Below, one piece after another: positions 7,462 to 18,498 of a stretch of 64,000 bases of DNA. How positions within the stretch are numbered: position 1 is the first letter of the stretch; each line of letters opens with the position of its first letter. The translations under genes were made by a program, and so were the position numbers. The stretch covers positions 62,001 to 126,000 of the forward strand of contig CAVSAR010000002.1 of the NCBI GenBank assembly GCA_963726085.1, read 5' to 3'. The notes below the pieces were generated by a model that made no database searches, was not told the origin of the DNA, and was given only the letters and a program-made list of their open reading frames with translations. This DNA is from ZC4RG30 sp963726085. GTDB taxonomy: Bacteria; Pseudomonadota; Gammaproteobacteria; Steroidobacterales; Steroidobacteraceae.

Positions 7462-8451
7462 ATGGAACTATTTGCTCGAACCCGGATTGCCCTGCTGGCA
7501 CTGACGATCGCCACCGCCGCGGCGGCCGGTGAAGTGGCGCCTGCGGGACCAGCAGCACCGGCAGCACCTGCCGCGGCCACAGCCGCACAGACGCAGGCGC
7601 AAACCGAGCGCGCACTGGCCGAGGCACAGCAACGCCTGGAAGCCGCCGCACGCGAGGTGGGCCAGTTGTCGGCGCAGCTGGGCCAGCACATGGGCGAACA
7701 GCACATGGTCTTTGTCAACGGGCCGCCGATGCGTGCCCAGCTGGGCCTGCAGATCAGCAATACCCCGGCAAAGGACGGCGCGCATGTAGTGGCGGTCAGC
7801 CCCGGTGGCCCGGCGGCAGAGGCGGGCATCCATGACGGCGACGTGATCACGTCCATTGGCGGCCAGGACCTGAGCAAGGCCGCCGATCCGGGTCGCGAAC
7901 TGGTGGAGCATGTGGGGCAGTTGCAGCCGGACCTCAAGGTCAAGCTCACTGTCATGCGTGCCGGCAAGAAAATGGATTTCGACGTCGCCCCGCGGCCGAT
8001 GCCGCAGACATTCGAATTGCACCGCATGCAGGGCGTTGCGCCCATGCCCGGCGCGGGTCCTGGTGGGCACGTGTTCAACCTGCCGACTCCTGGGCCTGGC
8101 GGCGTCGCCGGAATCAGTGACGGGCAGAACTGGGTCTTCACGCGCGGCCCGGACACCGGCATGGGCTTTCATGGCATGGAGTTCGCGACCCTGTCGGAGA
8201 AGCTCGGCAGTTACTTCGGCGTCAAGTCCGGCGTGCTGGTGGTGCGTACGGGCAACAACGATGCCTTCAAGCTGCAGGACGGGGACGTGATCCTGTCCAT
8301 CGACGGACGCGAGCCGGGCAACGCGCAGCACGCGGGTCGCATCCTGCGCTCCTACCGGGGCGGGGAGAAGCTGACCCTGCGCGTGCAGCGCGACCGCAAG
8401 GCCCAGAACATCGAGGTCACGCTGCCCGGCGGCGCGGACAACGACGACTGA
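7462..8451 (+). CDS. Periplasmic protein with two PDZ domains
   Basis: 329 residues. A signal peptide (about 1-23) is followed by an Ala/Gln-rich coiled-coil-like stretch (about 24-75, many AQTQAQTERALAEAQQRLEA-type residues). A first PDZ domain follows (AQLGLQISN, GPAAEAGIHDGDVITSIGGQDL), then a Pro/Gly linker and a second PDZ domain (YFGVKSGVLVV, LQDGDVILSIDGREP). No protease triad is present, so it is not a DegP-type peptidase. PDZ domains bind C-terminal peptides, as in DegS/RseP signalling. It lies 12 bp after the putative anti-sigma gene, with an AGAGG ribosome binding site, so it probably belongs to the same regulon. Confidence 0.82.
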   Translation: MELFARTRIALLALTIATAAAAGEVAPAGPAAPAAPAAATAAQTQAQTERALAEAQQRLEAAAREVGQLSAQLGQHMGEQHMVFVNGPPMRAQLGLQISNTPAKDGAHVVAVSPGGPAAEAGIHDGDVITSIGGQDLSKAADPGRELVEHVGQLQPDLKVKLTVMRAGKKMDFDVAPRPMPQTFELHRMQGVAPMPGAGPGGHVFNLPTPGPGGVAGISDGQNWVFTRGPDTGMGFHGMEFATLSEKLGSYFGVKSGVLVVRTGNNDAFKLQDGDVILSIDGREPGNAQHAGRILRSYRGGEKLTLRVQRDRKAQNIEVTLPGGADNDD

Positions 8452-8469
8452 AGGTAAGATGCGCGGCTC

Positions 8470-9525
8470 GTGCGCCGCGCAGACTTCCACTACGAACTTC
8501 CCCCCGAGCTGATTGCGCAGGCGCCGCTGCCTGCGCGATCCGGCAGCCGGCTGCTGGTGCTGGCTGGAGCCAGCGGCCAACTGCAGGATTTGCATTTTAC
8601 CGACCTGCCAGCACTGCTGCGTGCCGGTGACCTACTGGTATTCAATGACACGCGCGTGGTTGCAGCGCGCCTGTTTGGCACCAAGCCCTCCGGCGGACGC
8701 GTGGAACTGTTCCTCGAGCGCGCCATCGGTCCGAACCGCGCACTGGCACAGTCGCGGGCCAGCAAGCCCATACGCGAAGGCCTGGTCATCGATACCAAAG
8801 GCGGACCGGTGAAGGTGATCGCGCGCCATGGTGATTTCCACGGCGATCACCATGGCAATCTGTGGGAAATCGAAACGCCGGCCGAGGTGCTGCCGTTCTT
8901 CGAGGCATACGGATCGACGCCGCTGCCACCGTACATCACGCGTCCGGCCGAACAATTCGATGTCGAGCGCTACCAGAGCATCTTCGCGCGCGTGCCCGGC
9001 GCGGTGGCCGCGCCGACCGCCAGCCTGCACTTCGACCCGCAGCTGGTGGCGCGCATCGACGCGCTTGGCGTCGCACGCTCGCAGGTCACCCTGCATGTCG
9101 GGGCGGGCACCTTCCAGCCGCTGCGGGTGGACAACATCTCCGAGCATGTGATGCACGCCGAGCGCTTCGAGGTCCCCACCCAACTGGTGGCGGCCGTGGA
9201 CAGGTGCCGCGCGCTGGGCGGGCGCGTGATTGCGGTGGGAACCACGGTGGCGCGCGCGCTGGAATCCGCCGCGGTGGGCGGCAGGCTGGCTGCCGGCAGC
9301 GGTGACACGCGCCTGTTCATCACCCCGGGCTATGCTTTCCAGGTGGTGGACGCGCTGCTGACGAATTTTCACCTGCCTGAATCCACGCTGCTGATGCTGG
9401 TGTCGGCCTTTGCCGGGCGCGAGCACGTTCTGGCGGCTTATGCCCATGCGGTGCGCCAGCGGTACCGGTTCTTCAGCTATGGCGACGCGATGTTCATCAC
9501 CGCTGCACCGGGAGCACGCGCTTGA
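8470..9525 (+). CDS. queA: S-adenosylmethionine:tRNA ribosyltransferase-isomerase (QueA)
   Basis: QueA transfers and isomerises the ribosyl part of SAM onto preQ1 at position 34 of tRNAs with GUN anticodons, giving epoxyqueuosine. The 351-residue product is full length and matches the family from start (RADFHYELPPELIAQAPLP) to end (FFSYGDAMFI). Diagnostic blocks are FNDTRVVAARL, LPPYITRPAEQFDVERYQSIFA, VTLHVGAGTFQPLR and TNFHLPESTLLMLVSAFAG. The GTG at 8470 is the only sensible start and has no clear ribosome binding site. A TAAGAT element lies 9 bases upstream, so a nearly leaderless message is possible. It overlaps tgt by 4 bp. Confidence 0.95.
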   Translation: MRRADFHYELPPELIAQAPLPARSGSRLLVLAGASGQLQDLHFTDLPALLRAGDLLVFNDTRVVAARLFGTKPSGGRVELFLERAIGPNRALAQSRASKPIREGLVIDTKGGPVKVIARHGDFHGDHHGNLWEIETPAEVLPFFEAYGSTPLPPYITRPAEQFDVERYQSIFARVPGAVAAPTASLHFDPQLVARIDALGVARSQVTLHVGAGTFQPLRVDNISEHVMHAERFEVPTQLVAAVDRCRALGGRVIAVGTTVARALESAAVGGRLAAGSGDTRLFITPGYAFQVVDALLTNFHLPESTLLMLVSAFAGREHVLAAYAHAVRQRYRFFSYGDAMFITAAPGARA

Positions 9526-10640
9526 TCTCGTACGAACTGCTGCGCACGCAAGGCGCGGCCCGTCGTGGCCGGCTGACGCTGGATCGCGGCGTGATCGAGA
9601 CGCCGGCCTTCATGCCCGTGGGCACCTATGGCACGGTCAAGGCCATGACACCGGAGGAACTGGAATCCCTGGGTGCGCAGATCATCCTCGGCAATACCTT
9701 TCACCTGATGCTGCGCCCGGGCACGCCGATCATCCAGGCCCATGGCGGGTTGCACCGGTTCATCCACTGGCAGCGCCCCATCCTCACCGACTCGGGTGGA
9801 TTCCAGGTATTCAGCCTGGCCGAGCTGCGCAAGATCACGGAAGAGGGCGTGCGCTTCCGCTCGCCCATTGACGGCGACCAGGTGCAACCTGACACCGGAA
9901 GATTCCATGGACGTGCAGCGGGCACTGGCCTCCGACATCGCCATGTGTTTCGACGACTGCACGCCGTGGCCTGCCACCGAGGCGCAGGCGCGCGACTCCA
10001 TGGAGCGCTCCATGCGCTGGGCCGCGCGCTCGCATGCGCACTACTACCGGGAGGATCCGCCGCGGCAACCTGTTCGGCATCGTGCAGGGCGGCATGTACA
10101 CCGACCTGCGCCTGGCATCGATTGACGCACTGACCCGCATCGGCTTCCCCGGCTATGCCATCGGTGGCCTGGCGGTGGGCGAGCCCGAAGAGGTCCGCCT
10201 GCAGGTGCTGGAAGACCGTCGACCCGCGTGCTGCCGCGCGGACCGCCCGCGCTACCTCATGGGCGTGGGGCGTCCTGAGGACATGATCGCGGCCGTGGCC
10301 CGGGGCGTGGACATGTTCGACTGCGTGATGCCCACCCGCCACGCGCGCAATGGGCACCTGTTCACCTCGACCGGGGTGGTCAATATCCGCAATGCAGCGC
10401 ACGCCGCGGACACCGGCCCGCTGGATCCGGCCTGCGGCTGCTATACCTGCGCGCAATTACTCGCGCGCCTACCTGCGGCACCTGGACAGCTGCAACGAGA
10501 TACTGGGCGCACGGCTCAATACCCTGCACAACCTGTGGTTCTACCTGGACCTGATGCGCCAGATCCGGGCAGCGCTGGATGCCGGGGAATTTGCGGCATT
10601 TGCCCGCCAGTGGCAGGCCCGGACCGCCCCTGTGGCATAA
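9522..10640 (+). CDS. tgt: Queuine tRNA-ribosyltransferase (Tgt), frame interrupted by indels
   Basis: Tgt exchanges guanine 34 for preQ1 in tRNA, the step before QueA. The family sequence is continuous over about 372 codons but spread over three frames. MISYELLRTQG to SPIDGDQ is in the first. LTPEDSMDVQRALASDIAMCFDDCTPWPATE follows a 1-base insertion near 9893. NLFGIVQGGMYTDLRLASIDA to DPACGCYTC follows another near 10056. NYSRAYLRHLDSCNEILGARL follows an extra G near 10452. Compensating indels occur at 10206-10240. The TDSGGFQVFSL block and the zinc site (CGCYTC plus H) are present. Because all parts are conserved and full length, I read this as a functional gene with sequence errors. Confidence 0.9.
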
Positions 10641-10641
10641 T
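10633..10641 (+). promoter_or_regulatory. Extended -10 promoter element for yajC-secDF
   Basis: TG-G-CATAAT lies about 30 bp before the yajC start and overlaps the tgt stop codon. It is followed by a T-run and GGGAGGA, the ribosome binding site of yajC. The same TGGCATAAT context upstream of yajC is common in gammaproteobacteria, to my knowledge. This would let the Sec accessory genes be expressed independently of queA-tgt. Confidence 0.5.
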
Positions 10642-10670
10642 GCGCGGCCTTTTTTTCCGGGAGGACTCCC

Positions 10671-11000
10671 ATGAACCTGCTGATTTCCGATGCCCATGCC
10701 CAAGCGGCAGGGGCCCCTCCAGGGGTTGGCTACAGCCAGTACCTGATCATTATCGTGTTCGTGGCGGTGTTCTACTTCCTGCTGATCCGCCCGCAGCAGA
10801 AACGCGCCAAGGAGCACCAGGCGCTGCTATCCAAGCTGGCCGCCGGCGACGAGGTCATCACCACCGGGGGTGTCCTGGGCCGGGTCACCGACGTGGGTGA
10901 CAGCTTCGTGACGGTTGAAATTGCCGACGGCGTCCGCATCAAGGTGCAGAAGTCGCAGGTCACACAGCTGGTCCCCAAGGGAACATACAAGGGCGCCTGA
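10671..11000 (+). CDS. yajC: Preprotein translocase subunit YajC
   Basis: Small inner-membrane partner of SecDF, 109 residues. One transmembrane helix (YLIIIVFVAVFYFLLI, about residues 25-41) is followed by the conserved RPQQKRAKEHQALL and a cytoplasmic domain with GDEVITTGGVLGRV. The ATG at 10671 follows GGGAGGACTCCC. It is the first gene of yajC-secD-secF, with secD starting 3 bp after its stop. Confidence 0.95.
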   Translation: MNLLISDAHAQAAGAPPGVGYSQYLIIIVFVAVFYFLLIRPQQKRAKEHQALLSKLAAGDEVITTGGVLGRVTDVGDSFVTVEIADGVRIKVQKSQVTQLVPKGTYKGA

Positions 11001-11003
11001 TTC

Positions 11004-12887
11004 ATGCTTGAGTTCGCCCGCTGGAAATACATCCTGGTCGCAGTCGTGGCCCTGCTGGCGCTGGCCTTTGCCGCGCCGAACTTCTTTGGCCAGGATGATC
11101 GCACTGCAGGTGGCACGCAAGGACCGCGCCGCCATCGATGACGCCGGCCGCATCGCCGTGGAGAAGGTGCTGCAAAAGCACAACGTGGCCTTCAAACGCT
11201 CATTCGTCGACACCGGCCGCGTGATGGTGCTGTTCGACGACGTGAATACTCAGCTGCGGGCCCGCGACGCCGTCAACGATGACCTGGCCGCAACGCACGT
11301 CTCCGCGTTGATGCGCGCATCCCGCGCGCCGGCCATGTTCCGCACCATCGGCCTGCGACCCATGTCGCTGGGCCTGGACCTGCGCGGCGGCCTGTCGCTG
11401 CTGTACCAGGTGGATGTCAACGGCGCGGTCGACCAGCTACTCGACAGCTATGAGCAGGACTTCAGGCGCGCCCTGACGGCCAAGAACATCAATTTCTCCG
11501 ACGCCTCGCGGGTCGCCGCAGAGGATCAGACCTCCAGGGCAGTGCGCGTGTCCTTTCCCCCGGCACCGACCTGTCGGCCGCGCGCGAGGTTATGGAGAAG
11601 GTCGTCACCGACCTGACTTACACCACGGGCGATGCGGGTGGGGTTGCGTACATCGACGCCTCCTTGAGCTCGGCGCAGATCACCGAGCGCAAGCGCAACG
11701 CCATCGCGCAGAACATGGTCACGCTGCGCAATCGCGTCACCCAGCTGGGCGTGTCGGAACCGGAAGTGCGGCAGCAGGGCATCGACCGGATCTCGGTGGA
11801 ACTGCCCGGGGTTTCGAACTCCGCCGAAGTGAAGGACATCCTGGGCAAGATCACGCAGCTGGAGTTTAGGCTGACGGACACCACCAACAACGTGCAGGAG
11901 GCGGTGCTCAAGGGCCGCGCGCCGCTGGGCTCGCGGATCTACTACCACCGCGAGGAAAACGGGTTCAAGCGCCCGACGCTGCTCAAGCGCGAAGTCATCG
12001 CCACCGGCAACCAGCTGGTCGACGCCAAGACCACCGTAACCCAGGACGGTCCGGCCGTAGCCATTCGCCTCAATGCCGAGGCTGGCGACCAGATGCTGCG
12101 GGTCACGCAGGCCAACATGGGCAAACCCATGGGAGTCGTGCTCATCGAGCGCACCCGCCAGAAGACGGTTGTCGACGGCAAGGAAGTCGAGCGCGACGTC
12201 ATCACGCAGGAAGTGATCAACGAGGCCACGATCCGCGGTGTGTTTAGCAACCAGTTCAACATCACCGGGCTCAAGCAGGGCGAGGCCAGCGAACTGGCGT
12301 TGCTGATGCGCTCCGGTCAGCTGGCGGCGCCGTTGTTCGTGGTCAGCGAACGGCCCATCGGTCCGTCGCTGGGGGCCGCTAACATCGATGCCGGCGTGCG
12401 CGCGCTGCTGATCGGATCGGTGGCCCTGTTCCTGTTCATGATCTTCTACTACCACCTGTTCGGGGTGGTGGCCTCTGCGGTACTGCTGTGCAATGTGGTG
12501 CTGCTGACGGCACTGCTGTCGATGTTCCATGCGTCGCTGTCGTTACCGGGCATGGCCGGCATCCTGCTGACCGTGGGCATGGCGGTGGATGCCAACGTCA
12601 TCATCTACGAGCGCATCCGCGAGGAATTGCGCAACGGCGTGTCGCCGCAGACATCGATCCGCTCGGGGTTCGAGAAGGCGTTTTCGGCCATCCTGGATTC
12701 CAACGTCACTACAGCCATCGCCGGCCTGGTGCTGTGGGTATTCGGCACCGGACCGATCCGCAGCTTCGCGATCGTCCTGACGCTAGGCATATCGACCTCG
12801 ATGTTTACTTCGTTAATGGGCAGTCGCGCGCTGCTGACGCTGATCTACGGCGGCAAGCACAAGCCGCAGCGCCTGGCGATCGGTTAG
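11004..12887 (+). CDS. secD: Protein translocase subunit SecD, frame interrupted by two indels
   Basis: SecD and SecF use the proton gradient to pull exported proteins through SecYEG. About 627 codons, normal length. TM1 (YILVAVVALLALAFAAPNFF) starts at the ATG at 11004. An extra base near 11098 shifts the frame before ALQVARKDRA, and a missing base near 11562 shifts it back before GTDLSAAREVMEKV. The rest is continuous, including the conserved LGLDLRGGLSLL, the periplasmic P1 domain, and the C-terminal five-helix RND block with GMAVDANVIIYERIREE. The gene is normally essential or nearly so. The two breaks cancel and everything around them is conserved, so sequence errors are more likely than decay. 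Confidence 0.92.
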
Positions 12888-12897
12888 GAGAAGAGCG

Positions 12898-13833
12898 GTG
12901 GAATTCTTTGGCAAGACGACCAGTTTCCCGTTCATGGCCACGCGGCGTATCTGGTACACGCTGTCCATCTTCCTGGTCGCCGCCTCCCTGGCGCTGTTCT
13001 TCACGCGCGGCCTCAACCTGACCATCGACTTTACCGGCGGCACGCTGGTCGAGGCCTCGTTCCCCCAGGCCCCTTCCGTGGACAAGGTGCGCGCGTCGCT
13101 GGTGGCGGCGGGGTTCAAGGATCCGACGGTGCAGAATTTTGGCACTGCGCGCGATATTTCCGCGCGCCTGGCCTCCGATGCCAAGCAATCGGTCGACCAG
13201 GTACGCGCCCGCGTCACCACGGCGCTGCAGAGCGTCGATCCGGGCGTGACCATCAAGCCGCTGGAATTCGTCGGTCCGCAGGTGGGCAAGGAACTGCGCA
13301 ACAGCGCCATTTGGGCGCTGCTGCTGACGCTGATCCTGGTGGGCGGCTACATCGCGGTGCGCTTCCACACCTGGCGGCTTTCCGTGGGCGCCGTGCTGGC
13401 ACTGCTGCACGACCCGATCCTCATCATCGGCTGGTTCGCACTGTCGCAGACCCCATTTGACCTGGCGGTGGTCGCGGCCCTGCTGGCGGTGGTGGGCTAT
13501 TCGCTCAACGACACCATCATCGTGTTCGACCGCATCCGCGAGCGCTTCGAGGCCAACCGGCGCCTGGCCCCGGCACTGGTACTGGACCAGTCCATCAACC
13601 AGACCCTGTCGCGCACCATCATGACCAAGGTCACGACGCTGATCGTGGTCGTGGCGCTGCTGGTGCTGGGCGGCCCGGCGCTGCGCGGTTTCTCCGAGGC
13701 GCTGGTGATCGGCATCCTTGCTGGCACCTATTCCTCGATCTATATTTCCGCAGCGGTGGCGCTGGACCTGGGACTCATGGCCGAGCACGTATTTCCAACG
13801 GTGCGCAGCAAGTTAGTCGACAGCCTGCCCTGA
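12898..13833 (+). CDS. secF: Protein translocase subunit SecF
   Basis: 311 residues, intact. TM1 is at about residues 18-38. It is followed by LTIDFTGGTLVEA (the SecF counterpart of the DLRGG box), a periplasmic domain, and five further helices containing VVGYSLNDTIIVFDRIRE and LSRTIMTKVTTLIVV. The GTG start at 12898 follows AGGAGAAGAGCG. It lies 10 bp after secD, in the standard yajC-secD-secF operon. Confidence 0.95.
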   Translation: MEFFGKTTSFPFMATRRIWYTLSIFLVAASLALFFTRGLNLTIDFTGGTLVEASFPQAPSVDKVRASLVAAGFKDPTVQNFGTARDISARLASDAKQSVDQVRARVTTALQSVDPGVTIKPLEFVGPQVGKELRNSAIWALLLTLILVGGYIAVRFHTWRLSVGAVLALLHDPILIIGWFALSQTPFDLAVVAALLAVVGYSLNDTIIVFDRIRERFEANRRLAPALVLDQSINQTLSRTIMTKVTTLIVVVALLVLGGPALRGFSEALVIGILAGTYSSIYISAAVALDLGLMAEHVFPTVRSKLVDSLP

Positions 13834-13863
13834 GGAGGTTTCCATAGAGCGCGGGCCCCAGCC

Positions 13864-14600
13864 ATGATGGAGCTGCTGTCAGATCCGTCCGCCTGGATCG
13901 CGCTGTTGACCCTGTCGGCGCTCGAGATCGTGCTCGGCATCGACAACATCATCTTCATTTCCATCCTCGTCGCCCGGTTGCCGCAAGCCCAAAGGGCCAG
14001 GGGACGGGTCATGGGCCTTGCCCTGGCGATGCTCACCCGAATTGCGCTGCTGTTTGCCATCGTCTGGCTGACGCGGCTGACTCAGCCGATGTTCGAAATT
14101 TTCGAGCACGGATTTTCGGGCCGCGACCTGATCCTGATCGCCGGCGGCCTGTTCCTGCTGGTCAAGAGTGTGCTGGAAGTGCACAACACCATGGAAGGCG
14201 CGGCGGACCCGCGCAAGGCCCGGGTGCTGGTGTCATTCGTCCTGATTATCGTGCAGATCGCCGTCATCGATATCGTGTTCTCGCTGGACTCGGTATTCAC
14301 AGCCGTGGGCCTGGCCCGGCCGGACCAGGTGCCGGTGATGGTGATCGCCATCGTGATCTCGGTGCTGGTCATGATGGTGGTATCCGGCGCCATCTCGCAG
14401 TTCGTCGAGGCCCATCCCACCGTCAAGGTGCTGGCATTGTCGTTCCTGGTGCTGGTGGGTATCGCATTGATCGCCGACGGCACCGGCACCCACATCCCCA
14501 AGGGTTACCTGTACTTTGCGATGGCCTTCTCGGTGGGCGTGGAGATGATCAACCTGCGGCTGCGCCGGCTGCTGGACCGCAACCGGGATCACCGCGGCGA
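13864..14600 (+). CDS. TerC/YkoY-type integral membrane protein (stop codon not found)
   Basis: TerC-family membrane protein, linked in other species to metal-ion (manganese, tellurite) handling during protein export. Seven or so hydrophobic segments are visible, with the family markers ALEIVLGIDNIIFISIL near the start, VFSLDSVFTAVGL in the middle and YFAMAFSVGVEMINLRLRR at the usual C-terminus. The family should end soon after that point. Here no stop occurs in this frame: it runs into the LivK gene, giving one 668-codon frame. A 10-bp perfect hairpin at 14590-14614 sits where a terminator would be expected. The end given is approximate. I infer a lost stop (indel) rather than a genuine fusion. 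Confidence 0.8.
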
Positions 14601-14614
14601 CACCCGCCGCGGTG
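14590..14614 (+). terminator. GC-rich 10-bp inverted repeat near the end of the TerC gene
   Basis: CACCGCGGCG and CGCCGCGGTG pair perfectly around ACACC. No T-run follows, so it is at best a Rho-assisted or pausing hairpin. Its place right after the conserved end of the TerC family suggests that transcription of terC is meant to stop before livK. Confidence 0.35.
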
Positions 14615-14669
14615 GCGGCGGCCTGTTCACAGTTGGCGGCGCCGCGCTGGATTCCCGATTACAGCCCTC

Positions 14670-14675
14670 TATACT
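14670..14675 (+). promoter_or_regulatory. Possible -10 element for the liv operon
   Basis: TATACT lies 40 bases before the livK ATG. At 17-bp spacing the -35 is CTGGAT, only a partial match. It is the best promoter-like sequence between the TerC family end and livK, and supports livK being an independent gene. Confidence 0.35.
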
Positions 14676-14715
14676 GGGGCTTGTTGCGGTTACCCCACTA
14701 CCCACGGACAACTTC

Positions 14716-15870
14716 ATGAAATTACCGAGCCTTCGCTTGCTGGCGGTCGTTCTTGGTGGAGCGGTGCTCCTGGCCGGCTGCTCAAAGTCCGGCGGCGGCG
14801 CGGCCGGGGACGCCATCAGGATTGGCGAGTTCGCTTCACTGACTGGCAAGGAGGCGGCCTTTGGCCAGTCCTCCCACAAGGGCACGCAGCTGGCCATTGA
14901 CCAGCTGATTGCCGGCGGGGGGCTGCTGGGCAAGAAGATCGAGTTTGTCTACGAGGACAACCGCAGCACGCCGGGTGAATCGGCCACCATCGCCAAGAAG
15001 CTCATCACCCGCGACAAGGTGGTGGCCATCCTGGGCGAGGTGGCTTCGGGTCGTTCGCTGGAAGCCGCGCCCATCGCGCAGGCCAGCAAGGTGCCGATGA
15101 TTTCCCCGTCTTCCACCAACCCCAAGGTGACCGAGACCGGCGACTACATTTTCCGTGTCTGCTTCACCGATCCGTTCCAGGGCCGGCTGCTGGCCCAGTT
15201 CGCCAAGAACACGCTCAAGGCGCAGAAGGTCGCGATCTTCTCGGACGTCGCGGCGCCCTACAGCGTCGGATTGGCGCAGTTCTTCCGCGACCCATTTGTC
15301 GCCGCCGGCGGGCAGGTGGTGTCCGAGCAGAAATACACGGGCGGCGACAAGGACTTCAAGGCACAGCTCACCGCCATCAAGAGCACCAACCCGGATGCCA
15401 TCCTGATCCCCGGTTACTACACCGAGGCCGGGCTGATCGTCGCCCAGGCGCGCCAGCTGGGTATCACCGTGCCCATGTTCGGTGGTGACGGCTGGGAGGC
15501 CCCGGAGCTGATCCAGATCGCCGGCGCCCAGGCGCTGGAGGGAACCTACTACTCCACCCATTATTCGTCCGAGAACTCCGACCCGCTGGTGCAGAAGTTC
15601 GTCGCGGCCTACAAGGCCAAGTACAACGGCGAGACCCCCGATGCGATGGCCGCGCTGGGCTACGACTCGGCGATGGTGCTGGCCGATGCCATCAAGCGCG
15701 CCGGCACCACGGACGGCCCAAAGCTGCGCGACGCGCTGGCGGCGACCAAGAATCTGCCCACCGTGTCCGGCATCACGACGCTTGACGAGCATCGCGATGC
15801 GTCCAAGTCCGCGGTGATCATCACTGTCAAGGATGGCAAGTTCAAGTACGTAGAAACCATTGCGCCCTGA
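14716..15870 (+). CDS. livK: Branched-chain amino-acid ABC transporter, substrate-binding lipoprotein
   Basis: 384 residues. It starts at the ATG at 14716 with a lipoprotein signal (VVLGGAVLLAGCSKSGG, lipobox LAGC), so it is probably anchored in the envelope. The mature part is a Leu/Ile/Val-binding type I periplasmic fold: IRIGEFASLTGKEAAFGQ, VEFVYEDN-like second strand, and SPSSTNPKVTETGDYIFR. It is followed directly by genes for two permeases and two ATPases. The family binds branched-chain amino acids, but related proteins bind amides, urea or aromatic acids, so the ligand is not certain. Confidence 0.9.
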   Translation: MKLPSLRLLAVVLGGAVLLAGCSKSGGGAAGDAIRIGEFASLTGKEAAFGQSSHKGTQLAIDQLIAGGGLLGKKIEFVYEDNRSTPGESATIAKKLITRDKVVAILGEVASGRSLEAAPIAQASKVPMISPSSTNPKVTETGDYIFRVCFTDPFQGRLLAQFAKNTLKAQKVAIFSDVAAPYSVGLAQFFRDPFVAAGGQVVSEQKYTGGDKDFKAQLTAIKSTNPDAILIPGYYTEAGLIVAQARQLGITVPMFGGDGWEAPELIQIAGAQALEGTYYSTHYSSENSDPLVQKFVAAYKAKYNGETPDAMAALGYDSAMVLADAIKRAGTTDGPKLRDALAATKNLPTVSGITTLDEHRDASKSAVIITVKDGKFKYVETIAP

Positions 15871-15882
15871 GGCGGTAACTGC

Positions 15883-16772
15883 GTGACGGAGCTGTTGCAG
15901 CAGGTCATCAACGGTCTTGCCCTTGGTGCCATCTATGCACTGATCGCCCTGGGCTACACCATGGTCTACGGGGTGCTGCGCTTCATCAACTTCGCGCACA
16001 GCGACGTCTTCATGGTCGGGGCGTTTTCCGGCTACTACCTGGCCAGGTTCGTGCCGCAGGCATCGGTGGCCGGTGGCGTGCTGGTGTTATTCGGCGCCAT
16101 GGCGATCTGCGCCCTGCTGGGCGTGATCATCGAGAAGCTGGCCTACCGGCCGCTGCGCGGCCGCTCCACGCTCACGGCGCTGATCACTGCCATCGGCGTG
16201 TCACTGCTGCTGCAGAACCTGGGACAAAGGATCTTTGGCGCCAACCCCAAGTCCTTCCCCACGCTGTTCCCGCTGCACTACTTCAAGTTCGAAAGCGGCC
16301 TGGTGATCGCCAGCACCCAGATCCTGGTGTTCGTGGTGACCATCGTGCTGCTGTTCGCGCTGCGACACATCGTGCTCAAGACCCGCATCGGCACGGCCAT
16401 GCGCGCGCTGTCGTTCAATCCGGTGGCCGCCTCGCTGGTGGGCATCAACAACGACCGCGTCATCTCCTTCACCTTCGCGCTGGGCTCGGCGCTGGCCGCT
16501 GCCGGCGGCATCCTCTACGCATCTAACTATCCCTCGATCGATCCGCTGATGGGCACGTTGCCCGGGCTCAAGGCCTTCGTCGCGGCGGTGCTGGGCGGCA
16601 TCGGCAACATCGCCGGCGCCGCAGTGGGTGGGCTGGTGCTGGGGCTGGTGGAAACCGCGGTGGTGGGCCTGGGCGGCTCGACCTATCGGGATGCGGTGGC
16701 CTTTGCCGTGCTGATCCTGATCCTGCTGCTGCGCCCCAATGGCCTGCTGGGTAAGCGCCAGGCGGAGAAAGT

Positions 16773-16776
<4 letters not shown>
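15883..16776 (+). CDS. livH: Branched-chain amino-acid ABC transporter permease LivH
   Basis: 297 residues with about eight membrane helices. The start (TELLQQVINGLALGAIYALIALGYTMVYGVL) is highly typical of LivH, and the conserved cytoplasmic loop RTRIGTAMRAL-type sequence (KTRIGTAMRALSFNP) is present. GTG start, 12 bp after livK. The stop overlaps the livM start by 4 bp, which suggests translational coupling. Confidence 0.93.
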
Positions 16777-17704
<928 letters not shown>

Positions 17705-17708
<4 letters not shown>

Positions 17709-18498
17709 GCGCCGGGCCGTTGCTGGAACTCGATGGCTGCACGCTGCGCTTCGGAGGCCTGACTGCCGTGGGTGACCTGAGCACGAAGGTCAGCGCCGGA
17801 TCGCTGACCGGGCTGATCGGACCCAATGGCGCCGGCAAGACCAGCGTGTTCAACCTGATCACCGGCGTGTACCGACCCACTGCCGGGGACATTCGGTTCG
17901 CCGGGCAGACGCTGGTGGGCTTAAAGCCGTGGCAGATTACCCGGCTGGGCATTGCGCGCACCTTCCAGAACATCCGCCTGTTCCAGTCCCTGAGCGTGTT
18001 CGACAACGTGCGGGTCGCCTACCACATGCACCTCAAGCACCACTCGATCAGCTCCCTGGTGCGCCTGCCTGCCTTTCATGAGGAGGAGCGCCAGATAGCG
18101 GCGCGCACCACGCAGCTGCTGGAGATCTTCGACCTGGCGCGGGTGCGTGACGAGCCGGCCCGCAGCCTGCCCTATGGCAGCCAACGGCGGCTGGAGATCG
18201 TGCGCGCGCTGGCCACGCAGCCAAAGTTGCTGCTGCTGGATGAGCCGGCCGCCGGCATGAACCCCACGGAGAAACACGAGCTGACGCGGCTGATCCGCGA
18301 AGTCCAGGAGCGGTTCCGGATTTCCATCCTGCTGGTGGAACACGACATGGCGGTGGTCATGAAGATCTGTGAGCGCATCGTGGTGCTCGACCACGGCCTG
18401 AAGATCGCCGAAGGCACGCCCCCTGAAGTGCGCGCCAACCCCAAGGTGATCGAGGCCTACCTGGGTGAAGAAGTCCCGCCGGCCGTGGCAACTGCCTG

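Noticed and set aside
13864..15870. A single 668-residue TerC-LivK fusion protein
   Set aside because: LivK has its own ATG, a lipoprotein signal and a promoter-like box, and the junction holds a hairpin. An internal lipobox would not work.
14836..15999. Long minus-strand open frame opposite livK
   Set aside because: It is the GC-rich shadow of livK. It has no family motif, and its composition (many Gly, Arg, His, Gln) is typical of antisense frames.
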